A DNA stretch of 64,000 bases from Muriicola soli (GTDB lineage: Bacteria > Bacteroidota > Bacteroidia > Flavobacteriales > Flavobacteriaceae): the NCBI RefSeq assembly GCF_004139715.1, contig NZ_CP035544.1, forward strand, positions 1,798,001 to 1,862,000. The letters run 5' to 3'. Under the pieces are notes generated by a model that was not told the DNA's origin, did not search any database, and worked only from the letters and a program-made list of their open reading frames with translations. Positions 1 to 8,158 of the stretch are shown here, piece after piece (within the stretch, counting starts at the first letter, position 1; every line of letters starts with the position of its first letter). A program made the translations under genes and the position numbers.

Positions 1-192
1 CGAATCTGTCGGTGCATTTTTATAGCCTAATTCAAGGGTGTCAAGGTAAGAAAAACCAAAATTGTCGGTCTGGCGAAAGATTTGTTTGTAGGAATTTTCT
101 CTACTGAAGTCTATAATCTGAGACGTACCGTGATATCCACTTATTAAGGTGAAAAGGACACTAAAAACAACTCTGATACAAAGTGTTCTCAT
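1..192 (-). CDS. Secreted protein, N-terminal fragment (runs off left edge)
   Basis: An open frame reads leftwards from an ATG at 192 to the window edge, giving 64 residues. It begins MRTLCIRVVF, followed by a hydrophobic stretch and a likely signal-peptidase site near GTSQ at about residue 25, so the protein is probably exported. The visible mature part (IIDFSRENSYKQIF and onwards) is too short to assign a family. No frame competes with it on either strand. The start is the only ATG in frame. It is transcribed divergently from the lipoprotein gene at 394, with a 200-base spacer between them. Confidence 0.6.
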   Translation of the reverse strand, partial: MRTLCIRVVFSVLFTLISGYHGTSQIIDFSRENSYKQIFRQTDNFGFSYLDTLELGYKNAPTDS

Positions 193-393
193 TTCATATT
201 TATCTCACTGAGGGGAAATGAGGCTATGAAAGATACAAAATATTCGGATAGGCTGCAGAGGGTAAAAAAAGTTTAGTATTCGGACACTTTATTGGGGCGT
301 TCGTCCAGAGTACCGGAAAATAGTCCTATAAATTGATTTTATTCTATTCTGATTTGGCGACAAGCACCTAATCTGAAATGGAAATTGAGAAGA

Positions 394-906
394 ATGAAAT
401 GTGCTACTCCCTTTGTACTGCTGTTTGTATTGGCGATGACCGCTTGTGAAATGGTAGAAAAGGAAAAGCCCGATAAGTCGTCCCATTTAAAGGAGGTGGT
501 CACGATTTATGTCGATTCATGCTGGAATAAAGGAGATTTCTCAGCCCTGAACCGGATCACGGGAGAAGGATTTGTTAGAAACCTCAATGGTCTGGAGGTG
601 GCAAACGGCAGTATTGAACTCGAGGCTTATATTCAGAATTTCATAAAGGCATTTCCCAACCTTCGGATCAACATTACCAATTTAATTGAAAAGGATGGGA
701 AAGTGGCCCTCGAATGGACTTTTGAGGGAACAAATACCGGAGTATTTGCCGAATTTATTCCAACCGGGAAAAAAGCTACGGTGAGGGGAGTGACTATGAT
801 GACTTTTAACGGTCAGGGAAAGATGATCAAGGAAAATACCTATTACAATGAATTATATCTACTGCAGCAATTGGGCTTTACCTTAAACCCGCCAAATTTA
901 AAGTAA
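394..906 (+). CDS. SnoaL/NTF2-like lipoprotein
   Basis: The frame can be extended to a TTG at 385, but the ATG at 394 gives a better lipoprotein signal (MKCATPFVLLFVLAMTAC), so I take it. The lipobox LAMTAC predicts lipidation at Cys18. The mature part resembles the SnoaL-like ester-cyclase branch of the NTF2 fold: an N-terminal helix with a YVDSCWNKGD segment, then NLIEKDGKVALEWTFEGTNTG and FIPTGKKATVRGVTMMTF strands, a pattern common to that family. The substrate is unknown and many relatives have no demonstrated enzymatic role. It is followed after 43 bases by another exported protein and may be co-transcribed with it. Confidence 0.75.
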   Translation: MKCATPFVLLFVLAMTACEMVEKEKPDKSSHLKEVVTIYVDSCWNKGDFSALNRITGEGFVRNLNGLEVANGSIELEAYIQNFIKAFPNLRINITNLIEKDGKVALEWTFEGTNTGVFAEFIPTGKKATVRGVTMMTFNGQGKMIKENTYYNELYLLQQLGFTLNPPNLK

Positions 907-949
907 GTATTATCATGTCAATCCATTTATAAACCTAATCGAAGTAATT

Positions 950-1720
950 ATGAAAACAAAATTAGAAAATTTGATCCTCCTTGCACTCCTTGCGATCCTG
1001 CCAGGTTCCATACTGGCCCAGGAATCCAATGCCAATCAGTCCTTCGCAGTGCACGAAGATGTAGTAAAACTGGGTATGACTGCTGAATATGAAGACACCT
1101 GTAAAGAGTTGGTCGGCCATTTGAAAAAGCACAACATTCAGGAAGCCAGGTTTATCACGGCAAGTATCTCAGACAATCGCTACATCTATGTAAGTCCGAT
1201 CGAAAATATGGCGGACCTGGACAAACCCCTATTTTCAACCCTTTCAGAGAAAATGGGAAAAGAGGCGATGAGTGCCTTATTTAATCGAATGGACAAGTGT
1301 TATGATGTCGAACACGATTATATCATAACCTTAGATCCTAGTCTTTCTTATCAACCCCAGGGCATCAACCAAACCCCGGAAGGTCAGGATTACCGAAAAT
1401 TCCACTATCTCTATGTTGCTCCGGCGAACCGCGCGCTTATAAAGGAGAAAATGAAGGCAGTAAGGGATATGTTTGCAAGTAAAGGATCTCAAATGTATTA
1501 CCGCGTGTATCGCAGTGGATTTGGCACAAGGGGTGAATTTTATATGGTAGCCGTAGCGGCAAAGGACCAGCTTGATTACGCGCAAAAAGCCATGGCCAAT
1601 GACGAGCTTATTGGGGAAGACGGAGGCAAAATCATGTGGGATTTATTCAATAATCTACTCAGTTACGAAGAATTCACGGGGCAAATGAGACCCGATATGG
1701 CCTATGCGCCTATGAATTAA
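950..1720 (+). CDS. Hypothetical secreted protein (256 aa)
   Basis: A clear Sec signal peptide (MKTKLENLILLALLAILPGSILAQ) is followed by about 230 soluble residues. I do not recognise a named family. The protein looks internally duplicated: both halves contain a segment on reading a person-readable value, with YIYVSPIENMADL near residue 83 and EFYMVAVAAKDQLDYA near residue 196, as in the dimeric alpha+beta barrels of the ABM type. That is a weak resemblance only. It ends 30 bases before a strong hairpin terminator, so it closes the transcription unit begun at 394. Confidence 0.6.
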   Translation: MKTKLENLILLALLAILPGSILAQESNANQSFAVHEDVVKLGMTAEYEDTCKELVGHLKKHNIQEARFITASISDNRYIYVSPIENMADLDKPLFSTLSEKMGKEAMSALFNRMDKCYDVEHDYIITLDPSLSYQPQGINQTPEGQDYRKFHYLYVAPANRALIKEKMKAVRDMFASKGSQMYYRVYRSGFGTRGEFYMVAVAAKDQLDYAQKAMANDELIGEDGGKIMWDLFNNLLSYEEFTGQMRPDMAYAPMN

Positions 1721-1751
1721 TTCAGCTAAACTCTCAACTAGCCAACCTATC

Positions 1752-1783
1752 AGAAAGACCCGGTTATTTTCGGGTCTTTCTAC
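1752..1783 (+). terminator. Intrinsic terminator after the 950-1720 gene
   Basis: Eleven-base perfect stem (AGAAAGACCCG with CGGGTCTTTCT) around an 8-base loop, 31 bases after the stop codon. The stem is A/T-rich at its base and the right arm supplies the T-rich part. Confidence 0.7.
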
Positions 1784-1839
1784 ATTGTTCAGCTAAAGAA
1801 AAACTCCTAACTTTAGCATCAACCTTTTCAATTAAAACT

Positions 1840-2222
1840 ATGTTACACAACAAATTCTGGCAAGCCCTGTTTGCGATAGGACCTATTGCCATGCTCTTCC
1901 TGGGTATGATCGCCTATTTTATTTTCCTTTTTTTCCTCTTTGGCAACATGGATGATCTCCACAGTAATCCAAACAATGTATCAGCTTCTATGATTTTAGG
2001 AAACCTGGGGGGTTCTTAATCTTTATTCTGATTGCCGTCCTGATTTCGTTTGGCAGCCTTGTGTTTTATATCGTTCACGCGGCCAACAATCCGAATCTCC
2101 GGGAGAATAATATGCTGCTGGTATGGATACTATTGTTCATATTCGCCAATGGCATAGGCCAGCTGATCTACTGGATCATTGAGATTGTTAATAAAAGGGG
2201 TAAGGATATTACCCCCGTCTGA
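1840..2222 (+). pseudogene. Small three-TM membrane protein with a frameshift
   Basis: From the ATG at 1840 (MLHNKFWQALFAIGPIAMLF) the frame stops at 2017-2019 after 59 codons, in the middle of a membrane protein. If one G is added to the run of six at 2007-2012, the frame continues as GGFLIFILIAVLISFGSLVF and ends naturally at TGA 2220-2222, giving about 127 residues. The joined product has three hydrophobic segments and a C-terminal KRGKDITPV tail. It is probably an inner-membrane protein of unknown function. Whether the break is real or a base-calling error cannot be told from the sequence; three other genes in the window are broken in the same way. Confidence 0.65.
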
Positions 2223-2287
2223 GGCTTCTTTGCGCAATCACTCCGGAAAAGATAACTCGCTTATCTGAAGTGTTCCTATATCTAATT

Positions 2288-3982
2288 TCAATCGTCGAAG
2301 TTTAAAGTCGCCATTCTGGAGTTAGAAGCTTTTTGTACGCTCATAATCCATAATTCATTGCCGTATTTGGAACGGAAATCCGTCTTAATCTCTTCCAGGT
2401 CTTCATTATTGTCTTCATAATGAGCCAGGTAAACATAATTGAGGCCATTGATGGGATTAGTAAAATACCCGGCTTCAATTCCCTTTTTCTCGAGCTCTGC
2501 AAGGAACAATTCCAGATACTCCTGAGTTTCGAAGACATTGGCGATTACATAGTGACCTTCAGGTACGCCTACGAGGTTCTCCAATAAAATAGTTTCATCA
2601 ACTTTTTGATTTGGGATCAGGGACATCTGACTTAGTCGTTTAAGGGAGTCGAGGTTTCTATCCATTTGCATTCTGACCGATTCGGTAAGTCTAACCGGAC
2701 CGGAATTAGTGTCATTCTGCGCCACCAGGGCAGGCTTCTCATAACCCATCGCATCCTTCATCTCATCGAGCTCTCTTCTGGTATTTCGGACAGCCAATTC
2801 AAAACGACGTTCCATTTCCGAATTGATATGAGTTTCCAAGGAGTCTACCTTATAAATCAACTCATTGATCACAGCGTAGTTGGTCCTATTGAGCTTGCGT
2901 AATTTATCGATTTCCAAATAGAGAGGATTCTTATTTTTCTTGATCCTGCGCTTCCTATCGAGCCAATCGGTCGCTTTTTCTTCCTGAGTATCCTGCTGAA
3001 CCATATCTTCAGTAAGCTTAGGAATAAAATTATAGGCTACCGATATTTCGTGTGTAATCCCAAAGTTTTCGATATCCTGGGAAAAACCTTTTTCAAAATT
3101 ATAGCCGAGTGAAAGTCTTTTATTGATGTTAAATCCGGCGCCGGCCGAACCACCGTAAAAACTATCGTATCCCGCTTGAAGCCAACCAACTTTGGGTAAG
3201 TCGAGGATAACACCCCCGCCAAAGACCAGTTCCTCTTCCCCTACTTTTCTCAAACGTGCTATGGGCATAATCCTTCCATCTGCAAATACACCTCCGGCGT
3301 ATTCAAAGTTTCGAGTGTACTGCAGGTGAGCTGAAAAAGATTTCTCACCAAAGGTGGTAAGCGCCTCTCCTGATTTAAGATTAAAATCAAAAAGGTTTTC
3401 GGCAAATACCCCAACATCAAAACTTCCAAACGAAATATTGAGTCCCGGTTGGAATGCGATGATAGAATTTTCACTAAAGGAGGCCAAGAGCGGATCGTCC
3501 TCATTGGTTACCGCCCTGCTTTCATCAAAGCTGCTGCGGTAATAGGGAATGTTAAAGCCAAAAGTAAGATTACTCTTTGGTGATAGTCTCACTCCGTAGG
3601 CATAATTGGTGAGCAGGCCTATATTGGAGACCAGTCCTTCCTGCTGGTTGTAAACACTTATACCAAGTCCCGTACGGTCGTTTATCCTCCCGCTGTAACT
3701 CAGAAAGTAATTCTGAAAGTTATCCTGGAAGTAAGCAGACTGACTTCGGTGAAAGAAATTGATATATGACTTGTCTTCCCGTACCGTCGAAAATGTAGGG
3801 TTGATCAAAAATCGATTAAATTTTAAGAGGTTTTGAAAAGGTACGTTATAGGAAACGTAAGGAGTTTCTTCCTGGCTAAAAAGGTGTCCCGAAAATGAAA
3901 GACTCAACATAATCAATGCCCAAAACCTAAAATGGACAACACTAACAGAATCCTTGAAAATAGATAGATTATTGCAGAACAT
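2288..3982 (-). CDS. PorP/SprF-family type IX secretion protein with C-terminal extension
   Basis: The N-terminal ~310 residues after a signal peptide (cleavage near HLFSQ) carry the PorP/SprF pattern: LLKFNRFLINPTF at the start, then alternating beta-barrel strands such as GLGISVYNQQEGLVSN, LTFGFNIPYY, SFDVGVFAENLFDF and LSLGYNFEKG. PorP/SprF proteins are outer-membrane barrels that deliver or anchor type IX substrates such as SprB-like adhesins. Typical members are about 300 residues; this one has 564. The extra ~240 residues contain a charged segment (DWLDRKRRIKKNKNP), a coiled-coil-like region around RRELDEMKDAMGY, and a terminal domain (GHYVIANVFETQEYLELF) of SPOR-like character that could bind peptidoglycan. 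Monocistronic by position. A giant adhesin of the kind these proteins serve lies at the other end of the window. Confidence 0.8.
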   Translation of the reverse strand: MFCNNLSIFKDSVSVVHFRFWALIMLSLSFSGHLFSQEETPYVSYNVPFQNLLKFNRFLINPTFSTVREDKSYINFFHRSQSAYFQDNFQNYFLSYSGRINDRTGLGISVYNQQEGLVSNIGLLTNYAYGVRLSPKSNLTFGFNIPYYRSSFDESRAVTNEDDPLLASFSENSIIAFQPGLNISFGSFDVGVFAENLFDFNLKSGEALTTFGEKSFSAHLQYTRNFEYAGGVFADGRIMPIARLRKVGEEELVFGGGVILDLPKVGWLQAGYDSFYGGSAGAGFNINKRLSLGYNFEKGFSQDIENFGITHEISVAYNFIPKLTEDMVQQDTQEEKATDWLDRKRRIKKNKNPLYLEIDKLRKLNRTNYAVINELIYKVDSLETHINSEMERRFELAVRNTRRELDEMKDAMGYEKPALVAQNDTNSGPVRLTESVRMQMDRNLDSLKRLSQMSLIPNQKVDETILLENLVGVPEGHYVIANVFETQEYLELFLAELEKKGIEAGYFTNPINGLNYVYLAHYEDNNEDLEEIKTDFRSKYGNELWIMSVQKASNSRMATLNFDD

Positions 3983-4367
3983 GGCACAAGTATTATCTGC
4001 ACTAAATCAAAGCTCCTTTCACAAGGTGGGAACACCTTTAGCCAAGAATAAAAAACTAAAATTAAGAAGGAGTAATAATTAGTACATAGGTTAAAATTTT
4101 CGTAAGATTTGGATTACTAAGTTGAAGAACAGTCGATAACTAGGCAACTTTTTTCGGTCAAATGCAGGCCATTGATCAATAATTCGACGAATGACTGTCT
4201 AAATGTTAAAGAAAGAGGTTACTCGTCGAAAGAAGGACAAAATTTTTCTTGAAATACCCCTGTTATTTTTTCATAGGTCTTTGTGAACGCCCTGAAACAG
4301 GGACATTGACATTTTTAGGCTAAAAAGGCATACATTTAGCATGACTGTCAAATTTTATAGTTAAACA
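3983..4367. other. Intergenic region without a recognisable gene
   Basis: AT-rich spacer between two divergent genes. No frame of convincing length or composition and no RNA hairpin of note. It must carry the promoters for the PorP/SprF gene and the MFS gene. The best -7-like element for the latter is TACATTTA, about 35 bases before the ATG at 4368, with a TTG about 22 bases further upstream; this is weak. Confidence 0.4.
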
Positions 4368-5720
4368 ATGGAAAATATCTCTATCAGTTCTCTAAAACCA
4401 CGTATGTCTTTTTGGCAAATCTGGAATATGAGCTTTGGTTTTTTAGGGATCCAATTTGGGTTTGCCTTGCAAAATGCCAATGTCAGCAGAATATTCGAAA
4501 CCCTGGGTGCCTCAAAAGATGAACTTCCCATCCTCTGGCTTGCTGCTCCGGTTACCGGTTTATTAGTTCAACCTATTATTGGATATTACAGTGACCGTAC
4601 CTGGCACAGAAAGTGGGGAAGAAGAAGGCCCTTTTTTGCTGTCGGTGCGATACTGGCAACCCTGGCACTGTTTCTCATGCCCAATTCCACGGCCCTTTGG
4701 ATGGCTGTAATCATGTTGTGGCTCCTTGATGCTTCCATTAATATAAGTATGGAACCATTCAGGGCATTTGTGGGAGATATGCTGCCTAACGAACAACGCA
4801 CCAGCGGCTTTGCCATGCAGAGCTTTTTTATTGGCCTCGGCGCCATAATTGCTTCTGCTTTGCCGTGGGTCTTCACAAATTGGTTTGGTATTAGCAATAT
4901 TTCTCCTGAAGGGGGTATCCCGGATTCAGTAAAATGGTCATTTTACATAGGTGGTATCGCCTACTTTTCCGCAGTTATGTGGACCGTGTTCAACACAAAA
5001 GAATATCCCCCTGATGATATTGAACAACTAAAGGCAGAAAATGCCAGTAAAGGTATTTTTGGCGGACTAGCGGAGTCATTCGTTGGTATTTTTAAAATGC
5101 CAAGGACCATGGTACAACTAGCTTTTGTGCAATTTTTCTCCTGGTTCTCTTTATTTGCCATGTGGATTTATACCACCTCAGCAGTAACCAGTCATGTCTA
5201 TGGAACATCCGACACCAGTTCGGCCTTGTACAATGAAGGAGCAAATTGGGTGGGAATTTGCTTTGCGATCTATAATGGAATCGCAGCACTGGTGGCATTT
5301 CTGCTACCCGTTATAGCCAAGAAGGTAAGCAGGCGTATTACACACTTGCTAGCTTTGGTTTGCGGGGGATTTAGTTTACTGTCTATTTACTTTATCACTG
5401 ATCCGAATATGTTGCTTGTAGCTATGATTGGAGTAGGGATTGCCTGGGCAAGTATTCTTTCCATGCCCTATGCGATGCTCTCCAGTATTCTTCCTGCCAA
5501 GAAAATGGGGTATTATATGGGCGTCTTTAATTTCTTTATTGTTATTCCTCAAATCGTTGCTGCAGGAATATTAGGTTTCCTGTTAAAGACTTTCTTTGGA
5601 AATGTATCCATTTATGCCCTGATCATAGGAGGAGTAGCTATGATAATAGCCGGATTGCTTTGCCTGATAGTTGAAGACAAAGATGTGGCTGTCAACATGA
5701 CCTTAAAGGATTCAGATTGA
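4368..5720 (+). CDS. MFS transporter, SLC45/maltose-type sugar permease
   Basis: A 450-residue polytopic protein with about 12 hydrophobic segments. Residues 72-88 hold the loop 2-3 signature GYYSDRTW..GRRRPF, which is characteristic of the SLC45/GPH-like disaccharide transporters (sucrose and maltose permeases) within the major facilitator superfamily. Further family hints are the N-terminal WNMSFGFLGIQFGFALQ helix and SMPYAMLSSILP late in the protein. It should import a sugar with protons across the inner membrane. Flavobacterial relatives often sit with maltose or trehalose utilisation genes, but no glycosidase is next to it here, so the substrate is uncertain. It appears to be a single-gene unit. 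Confidence 0.85.
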   Translation: MENISISSLKPRMSFWQIWNMSFGFLGIQFGFALQNANVSRIFETLGASKDELPILWLAAPVTGLLVQPIIGYYSDRTWHRKWGRRRPFFAVGAILATLALFLMPNSTALWMAVIMLWLLDASINISMEPFRAFVGDMLPNEQRTSGFAMQSFFIGLGAIIASALPWVFTNWFGISNISPEGGIPDSVKWSFYIGGIAYFSAVMWTVFNTKEYPPDDIEQLKAENASKGIFGGLAESFVGIFKMPRTMVQLAFVQFFSWFSLFAMWIYTTSAVTSHVYGTSDTSSALYNEGANWVGICFAIYNGIAALVAFLLPVIAKKVSRRITHLLALVCGGFSLLSIYFITDPNMLLVAMIGVGIAWASILSMPYAMLSSILPAKKMGYYMGVFNFFIVIPQIVAAGILGFLLKTFFGNVSIYALIIGGVAMIIAGLLCLIVEDKDVAVNMTLKDSD

Positions 5721-5781
5721 CAATTCAGTAAGGACTTTGTACAACTCGGTAGATGTTTTTTAATCGGTGAAGAGAATATGC

Positions 5782-5796
5782 ACACTTTTGAAGTGT
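5782..5796. promoter_or_regulatory. Inverted repeat upstream of the DUF2141 gene
   Basis: Perfect 6-base arms ACACTT and AAGTGT around TTG, 22 bases before the ATG at 5818. It could be an operator or part of the promoter; nothing else supports a role. Confidence 0.3.
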
Positions 5797-5817
5797 ATTA
5801 ATTAAAAAACCAGAATT

Positions 5818-6243
5818 ATGAACCATCTATTATTAGTCTTAGTTTTCGTATTTACACTTTTTTCTCAGCTCTGCTTTTCCCAGGAGGATGCTGGTGCTGA
5901 TATTGTAGTCACCATTGAAAATGTCCTGACAGACGGAGGACAAGTCTACGCCGCCCTGCACACTGCTGAAACATTTATGCAGAGTCAAGGCATTGACTTT
6001 GTTGTAGCTGAAGGTAAGAAAGGTGCTCTTATCATGAGCTTCGAAGGAGTGGAACCAGGGACCTATGCCATTATGGTCATGCACGATCTGAATGGCAACA
6101 ACCAAATGGATTTTGACAGTAATGGAATGCCCGTTGAGAGTTACGGCATGTCTGGCAAGGATATGCACATGGGGCCACCAACCTTTGAGGCTGCAAAATT
6201 TGAGGTTACTGGCCAAGATCAGGAATTAAGGATAAGATTTTAA
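5818..6243 (+). CDS. DUF2141 exported protein
   Basis: A signal peptide (MNHLLLVLVFVFTLFSQLCFS) precedes a 120-residue beta-sandwich-like domain. The DUF2141 hallmarks are visible: an early strand with VVTIENV and QVYAALHTAETF, then PGTYAIMVMHDLNGNNQMDF and a G(M/I)P.E.YG segment followed by PTFEAAKF. Function is unknown for the family; members are small periplasmic or outer-membrane-associated proteins common in Bacteroidota and Proteobacteria. It is 141 residues, the usual length. It converges on dps and shares a bidirectional terminator with it. Confidence 0.85.
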   Translation: MNHLLLVLVFVFTLFSQLCFSQEDAGADIVVTIENVLTDGGQVYAALHTAETFMQSQGIDFVVAEGKKGALIMSFEGVEPGTYAIMVMHDLNGNNQMDFDSNGMPVESYGMSGKDMHMGPPTFEAAKFEVTGQDQELRIRF

Positions 6244-6244
6244 G

Positions 6245-6277
6245 CAAAAAAAAGCCCACTTCGGTGGGCTTTTTTTA
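6245..6277. terminator. Bidirectional terminator between DUF2141 gene and dps
   Basis: Stem AGCCCAC / GTGGGCT with a TTCG loop, preceded by an A-run and followed by a T-run, so it can work on both strands. The dps stop codon overlaps the T-run. Confidence 0.85.
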
Positions 6278-6760
6278 TATTTCCTCTGCCAGCCAGGCTT
6301 TCATCATCCAGACCGTCTTTTCTTGCTCTGTGATAAAATCACTCATCATAGAGTTGGTCCCTTCATCATTAGCTTCATCAGAAGCGTCAAGTATACGTCG
6401 TTCAATCTTAAGAAGCTCTTTCAGAGAATCTACGATCAGACGAATTGCCTTTTCATCAACCGTAACGTTTTTCCCCAAAGGCACTTTAGAAGTCTCTATA
6501 TAGTCTTCAAAGGTATGTAGTGGAACTTCTCCCAGCGTAAGGATCCTTTCAGCCACCATGTCTACTTTTAAGTTGGCATCATCGTAAAGTTCTTCAAACT
6601 TTACATGAAGATCGAAGAACCTCTTTCCCTTGATATTCCAGTGAATGCCTCTAAGGTTCATGTAATATCTTTGGAAATTAGCCAATAAAATATTGAGTTC
6701 CTTTCCTAGTTCGCGCGACTGTTTTGCATCCAGTCCTATACTGTTTAATTTCATTATCAT
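6275..6760 (-). CDS. dps: Dps-family ferritin-like DNA protection protein
   Basis: Dps forms a dodecamer that binds DNA and oxidises and stores iron using peroxide. The inter-subunit ferroxidase ligands are all present with canonical spacing: His40, His52, Glu56, Asp67 and Glu71, within NLRGIHWNIKGKRFF and HVKFEELYDDA..KVDMVAERI. Length (161 aa) is normal for the family. Either Met1 or Met3 could be the start. The gene is divergent from oxyR with a 90-base intergenic region, the arrangement expected for an OxyR-activated peroxide-defence gene. The short N-terminus has few lysines, so DNA binding may be weak. Confidence 0.93.
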   Translation of the reverse strand: MIMKLNSIGLDAKQSRELGKELNILLANFQRYYMNLRGIHWNIKGKRFFDLHVKFEELYDDANLKVDMVAERILTLGEVPLHTFEDYIETSKVPLGKNVTVDEKAIRLIVDSLKELLKIERRILDASDEANDEGTNSMMSDFITEQEKTVWMMKAWLAEEI

Positions 6761-6802
6761 TTATTTAGGCATAAATTTATCAAATAAATATTGCTCTAAC
6801 TC

Positions 6803-6829
6803 ATAAGTTTTATCGATAGTTTTTATAAA
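6803..6829. promoter_or_regulatory. Candidate OxyR operator in the dps-oxyR intergenic region
   Basis: The 90-base divergent spacer contains ATAAGTTTTATCGAT followed by ATAGTTTTTATAAAT, two AT-rich ATA(A/G)-type half sites about one helical turn apart, loosely like the tandem ATAG..CTAT motifs bound by OxyR. The assignment rests mainly on position between oxyR and dps. Confidence 0.3.
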
Positions 6830-6850
6830 TTTATTGCGTAACACTATACT

Positions 6851-7789
6851 ATGACGATTACGCAATTACAGTATGTTTTGGCTGTGGCCGAATATCAAAA
6901 TTTTACCTTGGCAGCTGAGAAGAGTTTTGTTACCCAGCCTACCTTAAGTATGCAGGTTCAGAAGCTGGAGGACGAATTGGATGTCAGAATTTTTGACCGT
7001 AGTAAAAAACCTATTTCCATTACTGAGGCAGGTAAGAAAATCGTGGCACAGGCCAAGAATATTGTGAATGAGGCAAAACGAATTAAGGACATTGTAGATC
7101 AGGAAAAGGGGTTTATCGGAGGTGAATACACCCTGGGTATTATCCCTACAGTAATGCCCACCCTTTTACCCATGTTTTTGAAAACATTCATCAACAAGTA
7201 CCCAAAGGTGAACCTAATCATTCGGGAACAAAATACAGAAAGCCTTATACGAAATTTACAGGATGGTCATCTGGATGCGGGAATTGCGGCAACACCCTTG
7301 GATATCGAATTTATCACCGAGCGCCCATTGTATTACGAACCTTTTGTGGGGTATGTACCCGAGAGTCACCGATTGCGCAAAGAGGAAAAGCTAAATCCGG
7401 AATTACTGGATATACGCGATATTTTGCTTTTGGAGGACGGTCATTGTTTTCGGGAAGGGGTGGTAAATTTGTGCAAAGCATCAAAAAATTTCGAGGATCA
7501 CTTTCAATTACAGAGCGGGAGTTTTGAAACCCTGGTGAATCTGGCCAACGAAGGATTGGGAATGACGCTGCTGCCTTATCTAAATGCAATTGATCTAGAT
7601 GAAAAAAAGAAATCAAATCTGAAATATTTTCAGGATCCGTCACCGGCTCGTGAAATTAGTCTGATTTACCATAAGAAAGAATTAAAACTTCACATCACTA
7701 ATGCGCTGAGAGAGGTGATTGCCTCAGTGATTAGAGGGGCAATAAAATTTCAGGATGTAAAGATCATCAGTCCGCTTTCGCAGAATTGA
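6851..7789 (+). CDS. oxyR: Hydrogen peroxide-sensing LysR-type regulator OxyR
   Basis: The N-terminal LysR helix-turn-helix is clear (MTITQLQYVLAVAEYQNFTL, then AAEKSFVTQPTLSMQVQKLE). The ligand domain carries the peroxide sensor: Cys199 in LLLEDGHCF and Cys208 in VVNLCKA. These positions and the nine-residue spacing are the same as those of Escherichia coli OxyR, where the two cysteines form the activating disulfide, so this is very likely a true OxyR rather than a generic LysR protein. Length (312 aa) is normal. It is divergent from dps, a likely target, and probably autoregulates from the shared spacer. Confidence 0.93.
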   Translation: MTITQLQYVLAVAEYQNFTLAAEKSFVTQPTLSMQVQKLEDELDVRIFDRSKKPISITEAGKKIVAQAKNIVNEAKRIKDIVDQEKGFIGGEYTLGIIPTVMPTLLPMFLKTFINKYPKVNLIIREQNTESLIRNLQDGHLDAGIAATPLDIEFITERPLYYEPFVGYVPESHRLRKEEKLNPELLDIRDILLLEDGHCFREGVVNLCKASKNFEDHFQLQSGSFETLVNLANEGLGMTLLPYLNAIDLDEKKKSNLKYFQDPSPAREISLIYHKKELKLHITNALREVIASVIRGAIKFQDVKIISPLSQN

Positions 7790-7810
7790 TGTTGGAGCAA
7801 GAACAATAAA

Positions 7811-7837
7811 AAAGCTGCCGTAAAGGCAGCTTTTTTT
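7811..7837. terminator. Bidirectional terminator after oxyR
   Basis: Stem AAGCTGCC / GGCAGCTT with a GTAA loop, flanked by A-run and T-run. It ends oxyR on the plus strand and the frameshifted small gene on the minus strand. Confidence 0.85.
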
Positions 7838-8032
7838 ATGCTTTTATATAAATTAAACTTTCTCTTAGCTCTGGTTTGTCGGTTATAAATCCCATTAACC
7901 AGTGTTTCAGTTCTTCAATTTCATAGGGTAATAGCTTTGAAATTGCTTTTTTAGTTCCTTGCTGAATAACTTTGCATCGAAACTAACTTTTTGGAGTACC
8001 GTTTTGTAATACTCCAACATAGCTCTAGCCAT
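7836..8032 (-). pseudogene. Small conserved flavobacterial protein with a frameshift
   Basis: Reading leftwards from ATG at 8032 gives MARAMLEYYKTVLQKVSFDA, then KLFSKELKK. With one extra A in the run of six (plus-strand T-run 7947-7952), the frame continues as AISKLLPYEIEELKHWLMGF and ends at TAA 7836-7838 with ..SLIYIKA, giving 65 residues. Without the correction it stops early at PMKLKN. From memory, short proteins of this pattern (KTVLQKVSFD...LFxKE, then a leucine-rich helix) are widespread in flavobacteria; their function is unknown. The stop abuts the oxyR terminator, which fits a genuine convergent gene. The break may be a sequencing error. Confidence 0.6.
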
Positions 8033-8158
8033 ACGTGCGTATTTTAGTTAGACTGTTTAAACGAAATTAACAAAAAAAGGGGTTCGATATTGTACCCGGA
8101 TGGTTAATAATTAGATAATTTCACCAATTAATCGATGAACGACACTATACCTCGATAA

